Origin: Gautieria morchelliformis
Taxonomy: Eukaryota > Basidiomycota > Agaricomycetes > Gomphales > Gomphaceae
NCBI GenBank assembly: GCA_015179125.1
Contig: WHVA01000269.1
Span: forward strand, 62,001 to 126,000
Direction of reading: 5' to 3'
Length of the DNA stretch: 64,000 nucleotides
Shown here: piece after piece, positions 45,441-58,065 of the stretch
Layout of the letters: each line of letters starts with the position of its first letter
Numbering within the stretch: position 1 is the first letter of the stretch
The notes under the pieces: generated by a model
Told to the model about the DNA's origin: nothing
Seen by the model: only the letters and a program-made list of their open reading frames with translations
The model's database searches: none
Translations under genes and position numbers: made by a program

Positions 45441-47367
45441 AACCGAACAATGCTCGGCTTTGTTTCATGTTATCATGTCTGGGTCTCTGTCTTAACGTTT
45501 GTTCTGCTCTCGTCACGACAATATTAATGAATCATGTCGCTTTCCATGTAGTTCTCTTCTTGTAACGTCTTGACCTCGATATAATGCATAGGGCGGTCCT
45601 TCACGCTACTATTGATGTAGCTGTTGCATCCATTATTTTTCTTATAATGCATTTGTCAATGACCTTGCTTAGAAATCGACAAGTCCATCCTTGCACATAA
45701 AAACAATGATCGCAACATGCAGGCATAGCGTTCATTTCCTGTACTCGCAAAAATTTTGCTCCTGTGGAATTCGTCAACCATAGAGATGTAACAACCAAGT
45801 ATATTTGGGGGGGTGTTAGATAATTAAGCTTCTGCGTAACTATTCCGGGAGGTCTAAGTTATCACTTACCTGCGGTGCAGACGGTTTGCATTTGACTTCG
45901 GGTAAGGACTGGGATCGATTAAGATTGGTTTACCCGGCTGGCACTGAAGGCATTGGGTTGGCGGGCTGAAGGGGGAATACAGCACGCCATATAGCGTTTG
46001 TGATCTGTCCTCACCACAAGTATGATTCTCCCCTGATCGATGGTCTACACAACTCATTCTGGTTACGGGGGCCTAAAGTTTCGACGGCGGCTAGCTTAGG
46101 ACGTCCTGCTGGCATTTCGGGTAGCTGATCACGCACTAGTGCACTTTTGGGGGCGACGTTTGAGAGCTGTCGAATTAGTTATTATGCCATTGTCCTATAG
46201 CTTGACATACAGACATACCAGCACGTGAAATCGGAAGGATTCGGAAAGATTACAGCAGTACTGCTGTAATCTTGCCGAATCCTGCCGTATGCGGAGAAGT
46301 ACAAGAAGGTAAAAGGTATGCATCACAACTAGTACAACAGCGTTAGCAAGCGGCGACTTGATGCCTCGTGCCGTCCAGATTCATATTGCAGGACTGGTTT
46401 CTGTCCAGGTGCGCCATGATAGAATAAGTATGTTTAAAGATATGAGTTACATCAAGATTACGACATACCTGGATTAATTCATTAAATCATTGCTGAGGCA
46501 ATCGTACGCATCCAGAGTTATTTCCTAGCCATGGGCCGTGCACATGGTAATTCTCCACTGAGTGTGGTTACGCACGTATACACATCGTGATCATGATCGT
46601 CCACTGTATAACATGTCAAACTATGGTCTTGACCAGGTGAAACATTGCGGACCGACCACGTCTTAATCTGATTTGTTCGGCGGCAGCCATGGCAGCCAAT
46701 TACGTCGTGGGTTCTGGAGATGCAATCAACGAATCCACTCGGAATTCGGAAACGCCGGGCACTTCGGCGTCGTTAGGCGGAAGTAGCACAGTGCCGGGTA
46801 TCTCACTTGGTCAGAGAGATCGTTATAGTTGGGTACCATCACCACGTTTATGTGGTTATTACGGACTGCCAGTGAATCGTCAAGTAGACCCGGCCGTAAT
46901 ATGGAGCTTCGGGAACTCTGCGAGAATTATTAGGCAACATGAAGTCAGGGAAGAGAACAAAGAGTTCTGCAGCGGGACTGTCGGACCTGGGTTACCTAAA
47001 TGAACGTGATTGGCAGACCGTGATGATCAGTGAATATGAAAAAAAGAAGTGAGATTTGGTGCTGTACAGGTGCATATGGTTTGCAGGCCTCCCTCCCAGG
47101 GTTGAGCATCCTCATGCGGTCAACATTGGGCATGTAGCAGCCTCGTGCGCGGGTCAGAGGAGCTTGGCATATCGTACTTGGCTTGGGTGGACCAGAAGGG
47201 CCCAGCATAACGGCGAGCCACGCACAAGCTGACGTACGGCTGACTCATCTGAGGCATTTCTTGGAGGCGAGCGTTCGCAAAAGTGCCTCTTGCTGACTCG
47301 GTATTTAATAAAACATGTAACACCAACCCCCTCACATAACCGGTTGTTTGTGAACCCCCACAACATC
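45441..47367. other. 1.9-kb intergenic region
   Basis: Lies between the permease and the Cu-ATPase. Contains the inverted repeat at 46232-46287. The ORF at 46689-47003 shows no recognisable feature and is not called. No other signal. Confidence 0.4.
46232..46287. repeat. Near-perfect inverted repeat, 27-28-bp arms, no loop
   Basis: Arms cggaaggattcggaaag/attacagcag and ctgctgtaat/cttgccgaatcctgccg pair with two mismatches around a central cagcagtactgctg palindrome. It could fold as a long hairpin, be a small inverted-repeat element, or bind a dimeric protein. Confidence 0.7.
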
Positions 47368-50300
47368 ATGACTTTCCATGATCGTGAACAAATGTACACA
47401 CGCACTACACTTCACGTCGACAACCTTCATTGCACGTCGTGTGTCGCCTCCATTGCAGATATTGTCGCTGGATTGTCAGGGAATACACCCATTATATCGG
47501 ACGTCGACATCTCCCTCCAAGACCAGACGGTATCCTTCACTCATCCAAGAGATTTCAACATAAAAATAGTTCTGAAACATCTGGGCGCTTCAGGCTTTGA
47601 TGTGTGGTGGCCGGCCGACACTGCTCCCACATCAGTTATAAAGCATTCCCATCGACCCAAATGGCTAGCCTGTCTGTTTCCCCGAGCTACCAAGTCCTCT
47701 CGACGCCAAGTAAGCCATAGAGAGATTTGCAGTGCCTGTCGGCCTTCGGAGACAGACGATAGCGGTGTCACCCCGACCGAGAAACAGGCTCTCCGAGAAT
47801 CACGATTCGCTATTGAGGGGATGTCGTGCAGGTGGGTCAACGTTTAAAGCGGGATCATGAATCATATTCTGACCATAGATCCATCAGCTCTTGCACGTCT
47901 GCGCTATCGAATACACTTTCACCTTCCTCTGAGCCCGGCATTCACTCTTGTCAAGTCACGCTACTGCCTCCCTCTGCACTTGTCGTCCACGACGCCAATA
48001 TGTTACCCGTCGATAACGTTCAAGCGCTCATCGAGGACACTGGCTTCGGCGCAGAGCTCGTTACATCCAGAAATTATTCTCCGGTCATGGCCGCTGAGCC
48101 CGGACACAGCGCAACGACCTACAGAACAACATACTCGATCTTGGGTATGACTTGCGCCTCGTGCGTGTCTTCAGTCACAGCCGCCATGGAGAGTGTCCCA
48201 GGGACCGCAAACGTGTCTGTTGACTTGCTTGGTAAGACGGGTTCGGTCGTCCTGCGGCGTAGAGAAGACGCGGAGCTTGTCAGAAGTGAAATCGAAGACG
48301 TCGGGTTCGAGTGCGCTATAGTTGAGGTCTCCGAACACCACAAAGAAAAGGGTGTAAATCAGCCCACTTCGAGAGTGGTGATAGTCAAGGTCGACGGCCT
48401 CTCCTCTGGGTGAGTTCGAGTCGATGTTTTCGTGAGGGGTGCTGGAAAAACTGATGATGATGTTAGGGATTGTGTAATGAAAGTCAACCAAGCCCTCGTA
48501 AACCTTTCGCAACATCAGGGGTTTACCTGTGCCCCGATCACACTTGACCACCCTACCACGGAGATCACATATACACCTCGCCCGCCCTCCTTCACCCTTA
48601 GACATATCCGTGAAGAGATCGCTTCTCTCGGTTTCACACTTTCGGTTGTCCATGTCGACACTATCGAAGAGCGCGCCGCACGTGCTCGCATTCGCGAACA
48701 ACGATACATTCTCTTGCGACTCGGGATCACCTTCCTATTCGCCATCCCCACGTTCATCGTTGCTGTGGTAGGCATGTCACTCGTCGGCAGCAACACCTCA
48801 TTTCGTAGACGACTGGAGATGCCGGTATGGGGTAATGCCTCAGAGGGAACAGTAATTCTCTTCGTCCTTGCCACACCTGTCCAGTTAGGGGTCGGCTGGT
48901 TCTTCTACCAAAGGGCTTTGAAAAGTTTGAAAGGCGTATGGAGGAAACGTAAGGCTGGAGCGGATTGGCGGAGAGTCTGGCTTGAGCGGCTGTTGAGATG
49001 GGGAAGTATGGATACGTTGGTGTCACTCGGGACATTAACCGGGTATTTCGCTAGCTTGGCATTGATGATCATGGACATCAGAACCATGCCGGTACCAGGT
49101 ATGATGGGAGGACAAATGGGATGGTTTGACAGCTCCGTCTTTTTAATTGTATGTGGATCAATCCCAGCCCTTGTCAGAACTTGCTAATGCTATCTGCACC
49201 AGCTTTTCATCCTCGCTGGGAGGTATTTAGAGTCAGTCAGCAAGCAGCGCACCGGTGACGCCATCGCCACACTATCATCGACCAAACCTTCAACAGGTCT
49301 GCTCTACGGAGTCGACACGTCATCTACCACCACCGAGCTAGCCGACTTCCTGGACGTGGGAGATATTCTTCTAGTTCCAGCTGGGGCCTCGCCACCTCTG
49401 GACGGCGTTTTGGCACCTTCGAGTTCAAAAACTACGTTCGACGAATCTTCCCTCACCGGCGAAGCACGACCTGTACTGAAGGCTCCCGGTGACGAAGTAT
49501 TCGCGGGTACCACAAATGCGGGGCCCGCGGCTGCTGTTGTCATTGTAACAAAAGATGTCGGACACACAATGTTAGACGGAATTGTCGGGGTCGTTCGCGA
49601 TGCCATGGGAAAGAAGGCGGGTATTGAACGCATTGCTGACATCGTCACGGGCTACTTTGTCCCGTTCGTCGTCTTCGTCGCTGCTCTGACATTTATCGTG
49701 TGGTGCCTGCGCGGGTATCTAGGCGATCTACCTTCAGACTGGGTGGATAGTCACCGAGGTGGAAGTTGGGCGCTGTTTGCCGTCCAGTTTGGGGTTGCGG
49801 TCTTGGTCGTCGCATGTCCTTGTGGTAAGTACACTTGGTTTCCATTATTTTGTAGTATACTTAACAAGATCCTGTGACTGCGTAGGCATCGGGCTTGCGG
49901 CTCCAACCGCACAGATGATTGGCGTCGGTATCGCTGCACAGCACGGCATTCTTTCGAATGGGGGAGGAGAGGCATTCCAGACAATCTCGTCGTTGAACAC
50001 CGTGGTACTGGACAAGACAGGTACTCTGACAACCAGCAAATTTACAGTCTCGGACCACAAGATGTTTGTGGACGCTTCGTCGCGTGGACTCATACTGTCT
50101 ATGTTACGTACAGCGGAACAGGCGTCGACGCATCCATTGGCAGTTGGGGTGAGGGAATGGTGCAATGAGCAGCTTGCGGAAGAAAAGAGTCCCGCCAGCG
50201 CGATACTTGTCTCCTCCGAGGAGATTCCTGGCCGAGGTCTTCTTACAACTCTCATCGTCGAGGGAGATAAACTCGAAATTGCCACTGGAAACGAGAAACT

Positions 50301-51132
50301 AATGGACGATGTCAACGCTGCATACCAACATGAAGCAGCGCAAGATGACCTACTTGGCTGGCAGATGTCAGGCAAAAGTGTCGTTCTTTTATCAGCCAAG
50401 CTCGTTGCCGGATCGTCGCAGCTGCCTATCACCTCTGAAAGCCATACCATCCTGGGCGTATTCGGCGTGCACGACCCTCCAAGAGCTGAGGCATCTACTT
50501 TGATTGCTGAGCTGCGACAGCTTCACATGGACGTGTGGATGATATCGGGCGATAACCCCATTACTGCCAATGCAGTCGCGCAGAGCGTTGGTATAGACAA
50601 GTCACACGTTGTCGCAGGGGCCCTGCCCGGGGACAAATTGACATGGGTCAGACAACTCCAGACGGGGGAACAACAAGCGCCAGAGACATATTCAAAATCC
50701 TGGTGGAGAGCAGAGCCTACCAAACGGAGGATTGTTGCCTTCTGTGGGGACGGCATCAACGATGCGCCCGCTATTGCGCAGGCAGACGTCGGATTGGCGA
50801 TGGGCGGCGGTTCCAGCGTCGCGGTCTCTACGGCCGACTTCTGCTTACTCAATTCAAATTTACTGTCTATTTTGACAGTGCATCACGTTGCCCGAGCGAC
50901 GCGGCGCAAGATCATGACCAATTTCGTGTGGGCATGCTTGTATAACGTTGCCCTGATGCCTTTGGCCGCGGGGGCGTTCTATCCGCTTGGAAGAACCACA
51001 CTTCCGCCGGTGTGGGGATCTGCGGCCATGGCAATGTCATCCATTTCAGTCGTGGTGAATTCGCTATTTTTGAGATGGCTGTATAGTCCTCCAAAGGCTG
51101 TGAGGAGATGGAGGCGTGGTGACGAAGCGTGA
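47368..51132 (+). CDS. Copper-transporting P1B-type ATPase
   Basis: Membrane pump that moves Cu(I) out of the cytosol using ATP. Start ATG 47368. Three N-terminal metal-binding HMA motifs are seen: LHCTSC, GMSCSSC (across an intron ending about 47890) and GMTCASC. A fourth HMA-like fold has lost its cysteines (DGLSSGDCVMKV). Then TM helices (LLRLGITFLFAIPTFIVAVV), the actuator motif DESSLTGEARP, the ion site CPCG/IGLAAPTA split by an intron at about 49825, phosphorylation motif DKTGTLT near 50020, HP motif STHPLAVG, nucleotide-domain ISGDNPITANAVA and GDGINDAPAIAQADVGLAMG, and the last TM pair. Stop 51130-51132. CPCG rather than CPCA is, from memory, the form found in fungal Crp1/CrpA-type copper detoxification exporters rather than Golgi Ccc2, which favours a plasma-membrane export role (inference). 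Confidence 0.9.
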
Positions 51133-51320
51133 CGATTCTACGAAGCATGACGAAGTGACGACTTTGAGATGGAAATTGGTTCTCTTGTACTTCTGACTTT
51201 GGGATAGGAATGGATTCTTTTGTACTTCACAACTAGACCTATATTATTAGTTTGAGAAAATGTGTCATGCGTTTTGAACAGGATTAACCATCGAGGTAGT
51301 GGCTTACCTGACTATCAGTT

Positions 51321-52562
51321 TCACCACCACACGGCGCCATGCATAAGGCGGCGCCCTGTCCTGACGACCTTGGCGCTATTGACGCCTCCGTCTTGTCCAA
51401 ACTCAGCGCCAACATCAACCACACCGCTGGGATGTTTGATTCTGATCAGCCCCTGCGGTTGCGTCTCTGGACCCATGATGGGGCTGCGGCGAGCTCGAGC
51501 CAGCTCAATTATGCGGTGCGGAACCGTGCCGCTGATCGTGGCTGCGACACCCAAGCACAAGCCGACGGTCATGGGAACTGCACGATGGAGCACACCCATG
51601 GACATAGCTTGGATGCAAATATCAACGGAATGGCCGTCGGCGAGTGGGGACGAATCCTGCGAATCGGGAGGTAAGCCAAGAATCGCAATCTTGGGCTGGG
51701 CCTGCGCAGAGGGATCGAGCCCCATAGCTTCCGCGCCAGCCTTTCGGATTGACTCGATGTTGGTGAGTAGAGCCTTAGAGTCAGCACGAGTATAGACGTC
51801 GTCCTTGGGAAGGTATGGACTGGCGAATAAGTCCTCGGAAGAGATGAAAACTGTGGGATTTGTTGCATCGACGAGCGAAAGTGCATATTTGGCACTACTG
51901 CCTTCGTGGCTGACAGAAAGGTGATCGACAGGATTCCCTGTAGGGAGAAGCCTGCCAGTCCTGGCCCCGGAGGGATCAACAAAATCCAACAATATCCGGG
52001 ATGCTTTTCCCGGAACGCCCGCTATGGCGACCTGCTGCAAATCCAGGGAGGGTTTCAGATCCGGTGTGACAGGAAATGTAGTGTGAATCTCCTTGTTCGT
52101 GTTCGTGTTCCACAAGCGAACTGTAGCCAAGGAGCTGCCCGCTGTATTGATGCGGGGGCGACATATCCCTTCATCTACGGCGAAGGCGCCAACCATGCTC
52201 GATAGGTTGCCACAATTGCCTGAATAATCGATTTCGGTATCATGGATCCCGACCTGGGCAAAGGTATACTCTGCATCTACCCTTGAGGCAGCTTCGTGGG
52301 ACGTTGGGGGACCAACAACCATGATCTTGGATAGCGACGAAACACCCCCACCCATGCCGTTGAGCTGTCGTCCATACTCTCTGTCCGGGGATCCCATGAT
52401 GCTTAAGAACACTGGAGACCAGTCAGAGCGTGTGGGAGGTAGGTGTTTTCGGTTGATAAAGATGCCCTTCGAAGTTCCACCGCGAAGAAAGGCTGCAGGG
52501 AGAGGATTGGGTATTTGGGTGAACGAGAATGCACGCCGTGACATGGCTGTCTTCAGCTGCAA
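51321..52562 (-). CDS. PrpF-family (DUF453) isomerase-like protein
   Basis: Single-exon gene of 413 residues. PrpF proteins are diaminopimelate-epimerase-fold isomerases; in bacteria PrpF works with AcnD in the 2-methylcitrate pathway of propionate use. Seen: PAAFLRGGTSKGIFINRKHLP (the N-terminal GGTSKG with the candidate catalytic Lys), GRQLNGMGGGVSSLSKIMVV, DYSGNCGNLSSMVGAFAVDEG (candidate catalytic Cys), and IKHPSGVVDVGAEF near the C-terminus. The N-terminus MQLKTAMSRRAFSFTQIP is basic and could be a mitochondrial presequence; a second ATG lies at 52542-52544. It converges with the Cu-ATPase (188 bp between stops). Substrate in fungi is not established by this sequence. Confidence 0.88.
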   Translation of the reverse strand: MQLKTAMSRRAFSFTQIPNPLPAAFLRGGTSKGIFINRKHLPPTRSDWSPVFLSIMGSPDREYGRQLNGMGGGVSSLSKIMVVGPPTSHEAASRVDAEYTFAQVGIHDTEIDYSGNCGNLSSMVGAFAVDEGICRPRINTAGSSLATVRLWNTNTNKEIHTTFPVTPDLKPSLDLQQVAIAGVPGKASRILLDFVDPSGARTGRLLPTGNPVDHLSVSHEGSSAKYALSLVDATNPTVFISSEDLFASPYLPKDDVYTRADSKALLTNIESIRKAGAEAMGLDPSAQAQPKIAILGLPPDSQDSSPLADGHSVDICIQAMSMGVLHRAVPMTVGLCLGVAATISGTVPHRIIELARARRSPIMGPETQPQGLIRIKHPSGVVDVGAEFGQDGGVNSAKVVRTGRRLMHGAVWW

Positions 52563-53896
52563 CCGTCGCGCCAGGTACGAGGTATAGGTCAGAATTCTTT
52601 AGCTATGAATGCTTTAGCTATGGGATGATAAGGGAAAGGCATACTGTAAGCAGCCTTCTGCAAATTGAGCTATTCCCGATACAGAAAACCGGCCGCCGCT
52701 CACAACTTTCCGAAGGTTATGTAAGCATAACTTTAGGCCATCCCGCAGCGAAATACTCTATTTGTACCAAGACTGATGATTGTTCCTGGGACTCTTGAGT
52801 TTCAGGCCTCAGGGCTCTCCACCTTTCCTTGGTGAATTTAAATCGCCCTGGATTTGTCGAAGCGCAGCGCAACGGCGGGGGGCAACATCCAAACGACATC
52901 ATCTAGCCACCTACAAAGGCGCTATAGACAGAAACAGAATATATGTCCGGAAAACTCGGTACGCGTATTCCTGCACCTATTAGGGTGCATCTGGCTCGCG
53001 AGGTGAATGTATCACGCTATCGGTGTCTTATACAATGCCGGTAATCATTGTTCGTTGCGTTGCTGTGAGTCGTCCGCTGGGCTCAGGCTCTTGGAGAAAG
53101 AAGTAGGCGATCATCGATCAGGTGCCACTTCTGGTCTTCTGGGGACTGCTGGGACAGGACGGCCCCGGCTGCGTTGCCTTTAGTCAGGACAAAACACTCC
53201 GTCCCAGGGCTCGCAAATCCCGACGCTGCTGCTCCTATAATTTTGTGCGCCCCAATTTAAGTAAGTAGTGTAAGTTTGGTTCTCACCACATTCATGAGTC
53301 CGTTTTTGAGGCTGCGTCTTCTTCCCTTACGTAGTACGTGCTCCGCAGTTCTCTTGGAGAAAGTCTCAAACACAGTAGTAGCCTAAATCCACTGGAACGC
53401 TTGGCTCCATTTTCCGTATCATCACCGGAGTTTGGTAGCCCAATCTCCTCTTCAATTTTATATACAGAGCGCTCTTTACTAACATTTCGATGGACATTGG
53501 ACATCTGTGGGACTAGTACTATGCTGATTCCTTCGGCCCCGGAAGGGTCCATCTTAGTACTTCTGGAAAAAAGACTGCATGCTATCCAAGTCTCTCTGGA
53601 TCCCTTTGAACGAGGGGCATGAGCTAGAACTACCACAATATTCAACCTCCGGGCGGAACACCCCCAAAATCCCGCCGCGCCACCCCACCGGTTGCGGCCT
53701 TGCCCCATCAAGCTAGATACAGTTCTGTATGTAAGTAACTAACCACCTTAAATGAAATCTCGCATATCTCGCGAAGTAGGAGCGGCCATGGTCCATTACA
53801 ATATAAATTTAAGCTTTCTACCCGGTGTCGGACTATGTAGACCTCAAACTCATATAAAACACTGGTGGATGGCAAGTTGAGAGATCGACGTGTACC
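52563..53896. other. Intergenic region, no gene seen
   Basis: 1.3 kb between two divergently read genes. Only short ORFs (for example 53292-53711 minus) without motifs or splice structure. Confidence 0.45.
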
Positions 53897-55734
53897 ATGC
53901 AGGAAAACCCTTCCATTCCCCTCATTGTCAGCTTGACTTCAAAGTGAAGCTTATATCCAGTTATCCAGCTGCCCGTTTATCTAACCTGTCCCTCAGTTGG
54001 GAGATGCAACGATTCTGCTTGCTAAGCTCTTCGTGCATGCTAGTCTATGAGTATTGTAAGGTGTATCAGCGGTCTCTACAATGATTGCTCTAGCTGACGT
54101 ACCCTTAGTGTTAACATTTGACGAAGAGGTGGGTATCTATCCGAGCGAGCCGTTTAACAAGCCCGGGGCACTGTGGCTCTCTGAACACCAGTCCAGGTCA
54201 GCCTCATCTGGAATTGCCGACAAAGCGCGGTTACTCTTCTTTTCTTTGCTGCCCGATATGCGACACCCATCTCTATGATTCTGGATCTTCTGAGTGAGTG
54301 GCTCGCCTTGAAACTGCGACATAGTCAGTGACCAACCATCATCGACAGCTGTCTACCCAATTTGGACAGTTCCTGTGAGTCGCTCATATGCCTTTCCTAT
54401 GTACTTTCGCCGTGATTTATCCTGCTTTATTCGAAGAGGCGAGCGTGACGTTCTATAATATTGGCTTATTCAATTACACCCATGTGTCTACAGCTGCCAC
54501 ACATACATTCGCTCTATGTCTCCTGTAATTGCCCCGCTCTTTATCTTGTCTCGTGAGTCCTTGATGATACTGCTGGCCTTGTCGACAGGATACTGATCAC
54601 CCAACATTTCGTAGTGGCGAGTTGTATGTACTGCCTGCCAGTGTTGCAGATTCGGTCGAGCTGTACTCACACATGAATATTAGGGATCACGATCCTTCGA
54701 ACTTACGCTCTGTATACACTCAGCAAAAGAATCCTCATTTCTCTTGCAGCCTTGTGGGTTGTCGCAACCCTACTGATGGCACTGGTCTTGACCGGTTTTG
54801 GCAGTAAGCCTTTGATGATGACTAAGTCGAGTCAAGCTGATGATTCCCGTCTTACAGAACGTATAAGCAGTTCTGCTAGTCAAATAGGTGATTTGCATTT
54901 CCTGTACGCTGGCAGAAGCAGCTCACGAGCTGGAGCAGCTGCCACGACCAAAATCTGTCTGCTGGGGAGGAGGTCCACCAAGCGAACAGCTATATTTTGG
55001 GCGGCACAGCTGGTACTAGACACTACTGTTTTTGTGCTGACCGTCCGGAAAACCGCCAAGTATACACAACATCGACACTCAAGAAACTCCATCACGGGGT
55101 AAGCTCGTCGCTCATTGTCGACGGTGTCCGACGTCGTTGACACGCGCTCGATGTTAGGCTCATAAACGTCTATTTGCGAGATGGCGCCGTGTACTACGTG
55201 GGCGTCTGCGGGATCCATCTACTCAATTTTCTGATCACCTTTGTAAGTTTGGCCACGATCAGAAGGTTCATTCGGCTCATGTCTTCCAAGCTCGCGTCAC
55301 CTGGACTAAAAACATTGGGGTCAACGTAAGTGATTACGGATCATACATATACCGATTGCCCCTGCTTAAGCTTCACCTCACTCTATAGCTACAGCCAAAG
55401 CGTGTCGAGTGTGCTAGTCTGTCGACTAGTCCTCAGTCTGCGTAAGGAAAGCAAGCGGCGGTCAGGCCCAAAAACCTCCTCCAACAAGACAAACGCGTCA
55501 TTCCGAGATCCCGAAGGCCGCACGACCTGGCCTGATGACGGGTTCCTGTCATCCTGTGCCATCGCCTCGTTTTTCAACATCAACCTTGATTCCGAGCTTG
55601 GCGATCACGAAGAAACTCCAGATCCGCCGTCTGAAGCCGGGGATGAACACGCGGAACAGGATTTGCCGTCCTCCGAAGGCATCGAACTAGTGACCATGGA
55701 GCGGCGTTACCCCACGATGGCCCAAACAGTCTAG
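53897..55734 (+). CDS. DUF6533-domain seven-helix membrane protein
   Basis: Basidiomycete-expanded family of unknown function, predicted as a 7-TM protein. The domain is recognised at MLVYEYLLTFDEE followed across an intron by VSLIWNCRQSAVTLLFFAARYATPI. Later exons give TILRTYALYTLSKRILI, LAALWVVATLLMALVLTGFG, RTAIFWAAQLVLDTTVFVLTV with a basic tail of the loop, LRDGAVYYVGVCGIHLLNFLITF, and YSQSVSSVLVCRLVLSLRKESKRR, which is the usual last helix and basic boundary. The C-terminus is soluble, acidic and ends ...YPTMAQTV at TAG 55732-55734. The gene is cut by about nine short introns; the first exons (ATG 53897, MQENPSIPLI) are the least certain part. Role, ligand and regulation cannot be read from the sequence. 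Confidence 0.75.
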
Positions 55735-56859
55735 TCGCGCAGCTTTCACCTCTCTATCAGACGTTGATACATCCATGACCCTTGGCCCTCTTGACCCTTG
55801 CTATTCCTCCTAGACTTGTGACCAGCCCTTTCCGACGCTGAGCGGCAGATAAGTATCGAGAGTCACATGGTATTAGGCCATCAACATTCATTCGTTTTAA
55901 ACCATTCCGATACCGAGACCCTACACAGCTGGGTCCATGTTGTAAAATATATAGTAGTTGTATATCTATTTTAAATATTCCGGCCACTTGAAAGGATTTG
56001 CTGTTTACTCACACATGCACGCCCGGGAGTTGACGGTTGACGGAAGGCGTACGTGTCGATCGAGCTGTATGAATGCGCATGCAATAAATACCATTCATTA
56101 TACACGGAAACATAGTCATACGAATGAAACGGGAAGCAAAGTGAACTGAAGCTAAGTTAGCATTGATGGTAAATTATTGTGTGCATTATTTGGGAAGTCG
56201 GGTCCTGAATGGATGAATCCGGCAGGGTATATTCTCTTCATCTCTATTTTAATTTTTTTTTTACATAACCATGTTTTCTCTAAGCATATCCCCGAAATGT
56301 GCGAATTGTTGCACTTGATTCGGTCACCTGCTCCGTGTTGGACCCACCTGAGGTACGTTTCGTGAAGTGCCAAACCATTTTGGTACCCTACTAACACGCA
56401 ATGCCAGATCCGTCTGTGCGTACAATGCTCAAGGGCGCGAAACGATGCCCCTTCCGTGCGAACGTTTTGACATGATCTGCGATGGGGATCTACTAGTTGC
56501 ACATACGGAGACGGCATAACACTCATACCAGTGCTGTTTGGACAGTGGATGCGGCAGGACTTGCGGAGCAGAAGTATACATAAACCGCAAACTTAGGCGC
56601 ATTAAGAATGGGTCGATCGATGGACCTAGTATCTGGCCTCAAAATAATCAAATCCAAGGCTAAAACTTCGCCGTGCAGAGGAGCTGCCGGTGCCGTGCCC
56701 CACTGGGCTGGCCATATCTTGTGCACCCGTTGGGGGCCAGGGTTTACTGTACTCCCGGAAAGCTCATCATCTCCAGCTATATCTCTCAGCTTGGGATGCT
56801 CGACGACAAGGAAATTGATGCCTTGGTAGTAGAAGCGTTCCCAGCGGAGTCGCGGAGAA
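55735..56859. other. Intergenic region, no gene seen
   Basis: About 1.1 kb of short ORFs; a T run near 56251-56262. Nothing supported. Confidence 0.4.
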
Positions 56860-57025
56860 GAACATGAGCGTTTTCCAATGAGAGACGGTTGGCCCATGCA
56901 GAGGCAACAGGTCACGGTTGAAAAACCCTCAATGAGGGTTTTCCAACGAGAGACAGTTGGCCCATGCAGAAGCAAGAGGTCACGGAGAACATGGGGGTTT
57001 TTCAATGAGAGACAGTTGGCCCATG
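56860..57025 (+). repeat. Tandem repeat, ~60-68-bp unit, about 2.5 copies
   Basis: Units share gagagac[ga]gttggcccatg and caggtcacgg with ttttccaa/ttttcaat leaders (starts near 56870, 56938 and 56998). Frames through it repeat on the minus strand and are not a gene. Confidence 0.8.
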
Positions 57026-57644
57026 TGAAATGAATATCATGTGCTGGTAGAAGGCACACCGCACGCAACCCATACCAAGCATGTACTCATTGAAATTTGG
57101 GAACCTGACACAGGTTGCCTCGCTGGATCGTATGATAAGCTCACCGCGTTTTATGAGTTGGTAATTGTGGTCTGAGAACCCGTAGATATCCCAGCTGCCA
57201 CTGGGCTTACGTAGGCACCAAGTTGGCAAAGACTACGTGAGGTACACGGATGACCAAATAGGTCTGATGAATAAGAATATGCTTGCAATTTTTATATGCG
57301 TGTCATATTCATCATGCGTCCGAATACACCACCTATTTGGACATTTGAATTCCCAAGTTCATCATATTCTAAGTAGACCTCCTTGTCAGATGCCGAGTCT
57401 GCCAGAACGGTCGGGCGCATATATCTACTTGGAGCGCAGCGACGTACAGCCACACCTGCTTGTAGCAGGTAATTGTATTCCAAACCGGTATGAGACATAT
57501 ATTAAAATAAACGGAGATAATATTATTTGATATCAACACGGGTCGTCATCGATCCATTAGTACCAGAACGCGCCCATACACCCCCATCCTTTCTCTTCCG
57601 GCTTATATATTATACCAGTACTAGTCCCGTTCCTCGATACCGGC
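57026..57644. other. Intergenic region before the second retroelement cluster
   Basis: No gene seen. A TATA-like cttatatattata lies near 57601-57614, about 35 bp ahead of the ORF at 57645. Confidence 0.35.
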
Positions 57645-58065
57645 ATGCAGGTCGTTAACAATGGCCCGACCGACCCATATGGCAAGCCACCGCCGTCCAT
57701 GCAGAATGGCACACTCCGTAAGAGGTGGCACAAGCTCGCGGCCGAGACGCGAGAGGCTTTTTGGAAGGAGCTTGAGGATGGATCCACGACCGAGCCCGAG
57801 TCCGACGAAGAACTGGTAGATCCCAGATCTTTACTGCATGGGAAAAAGCCAGGTAAGCGCAACTTGGAAACTGAAGACGGACCGGAAGAACGTGTAAGGA
57901 AGAAAGCGGCTCACTCTAACTCCACTCATATCGGTGGGTTGAATAAGGTCATGAACGTGAAGGCACACGCGTACTCACCATGGTGTGCAGGCTCCAATAC
58001 TATGCGTCAGGGTGGCGCTCCCACGAGAGCGGAACAAGGACCAAACGCCACAACCTTCGAGGGCC
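57645..58065 (+). CDS. Short acidic/basic ORF of unknown function, truncated at a Copia remnant
   Basis: ATG 57645 opens an uninterrupted 154-codon frame to 58109; the last ~15 codons lie in Copia sequence read in another frame. The N-terminal part (TLRKRWHKLAAETREAFWKE, then EPESDEELVDP) looks like a real charged helical protein, with a later basic KKPGKRNLE. A TATA-like box lies just upstream. It could be the start of a host gene cut by the Copia element or a chance ORF. No family recognised. Confidence 0.35.
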
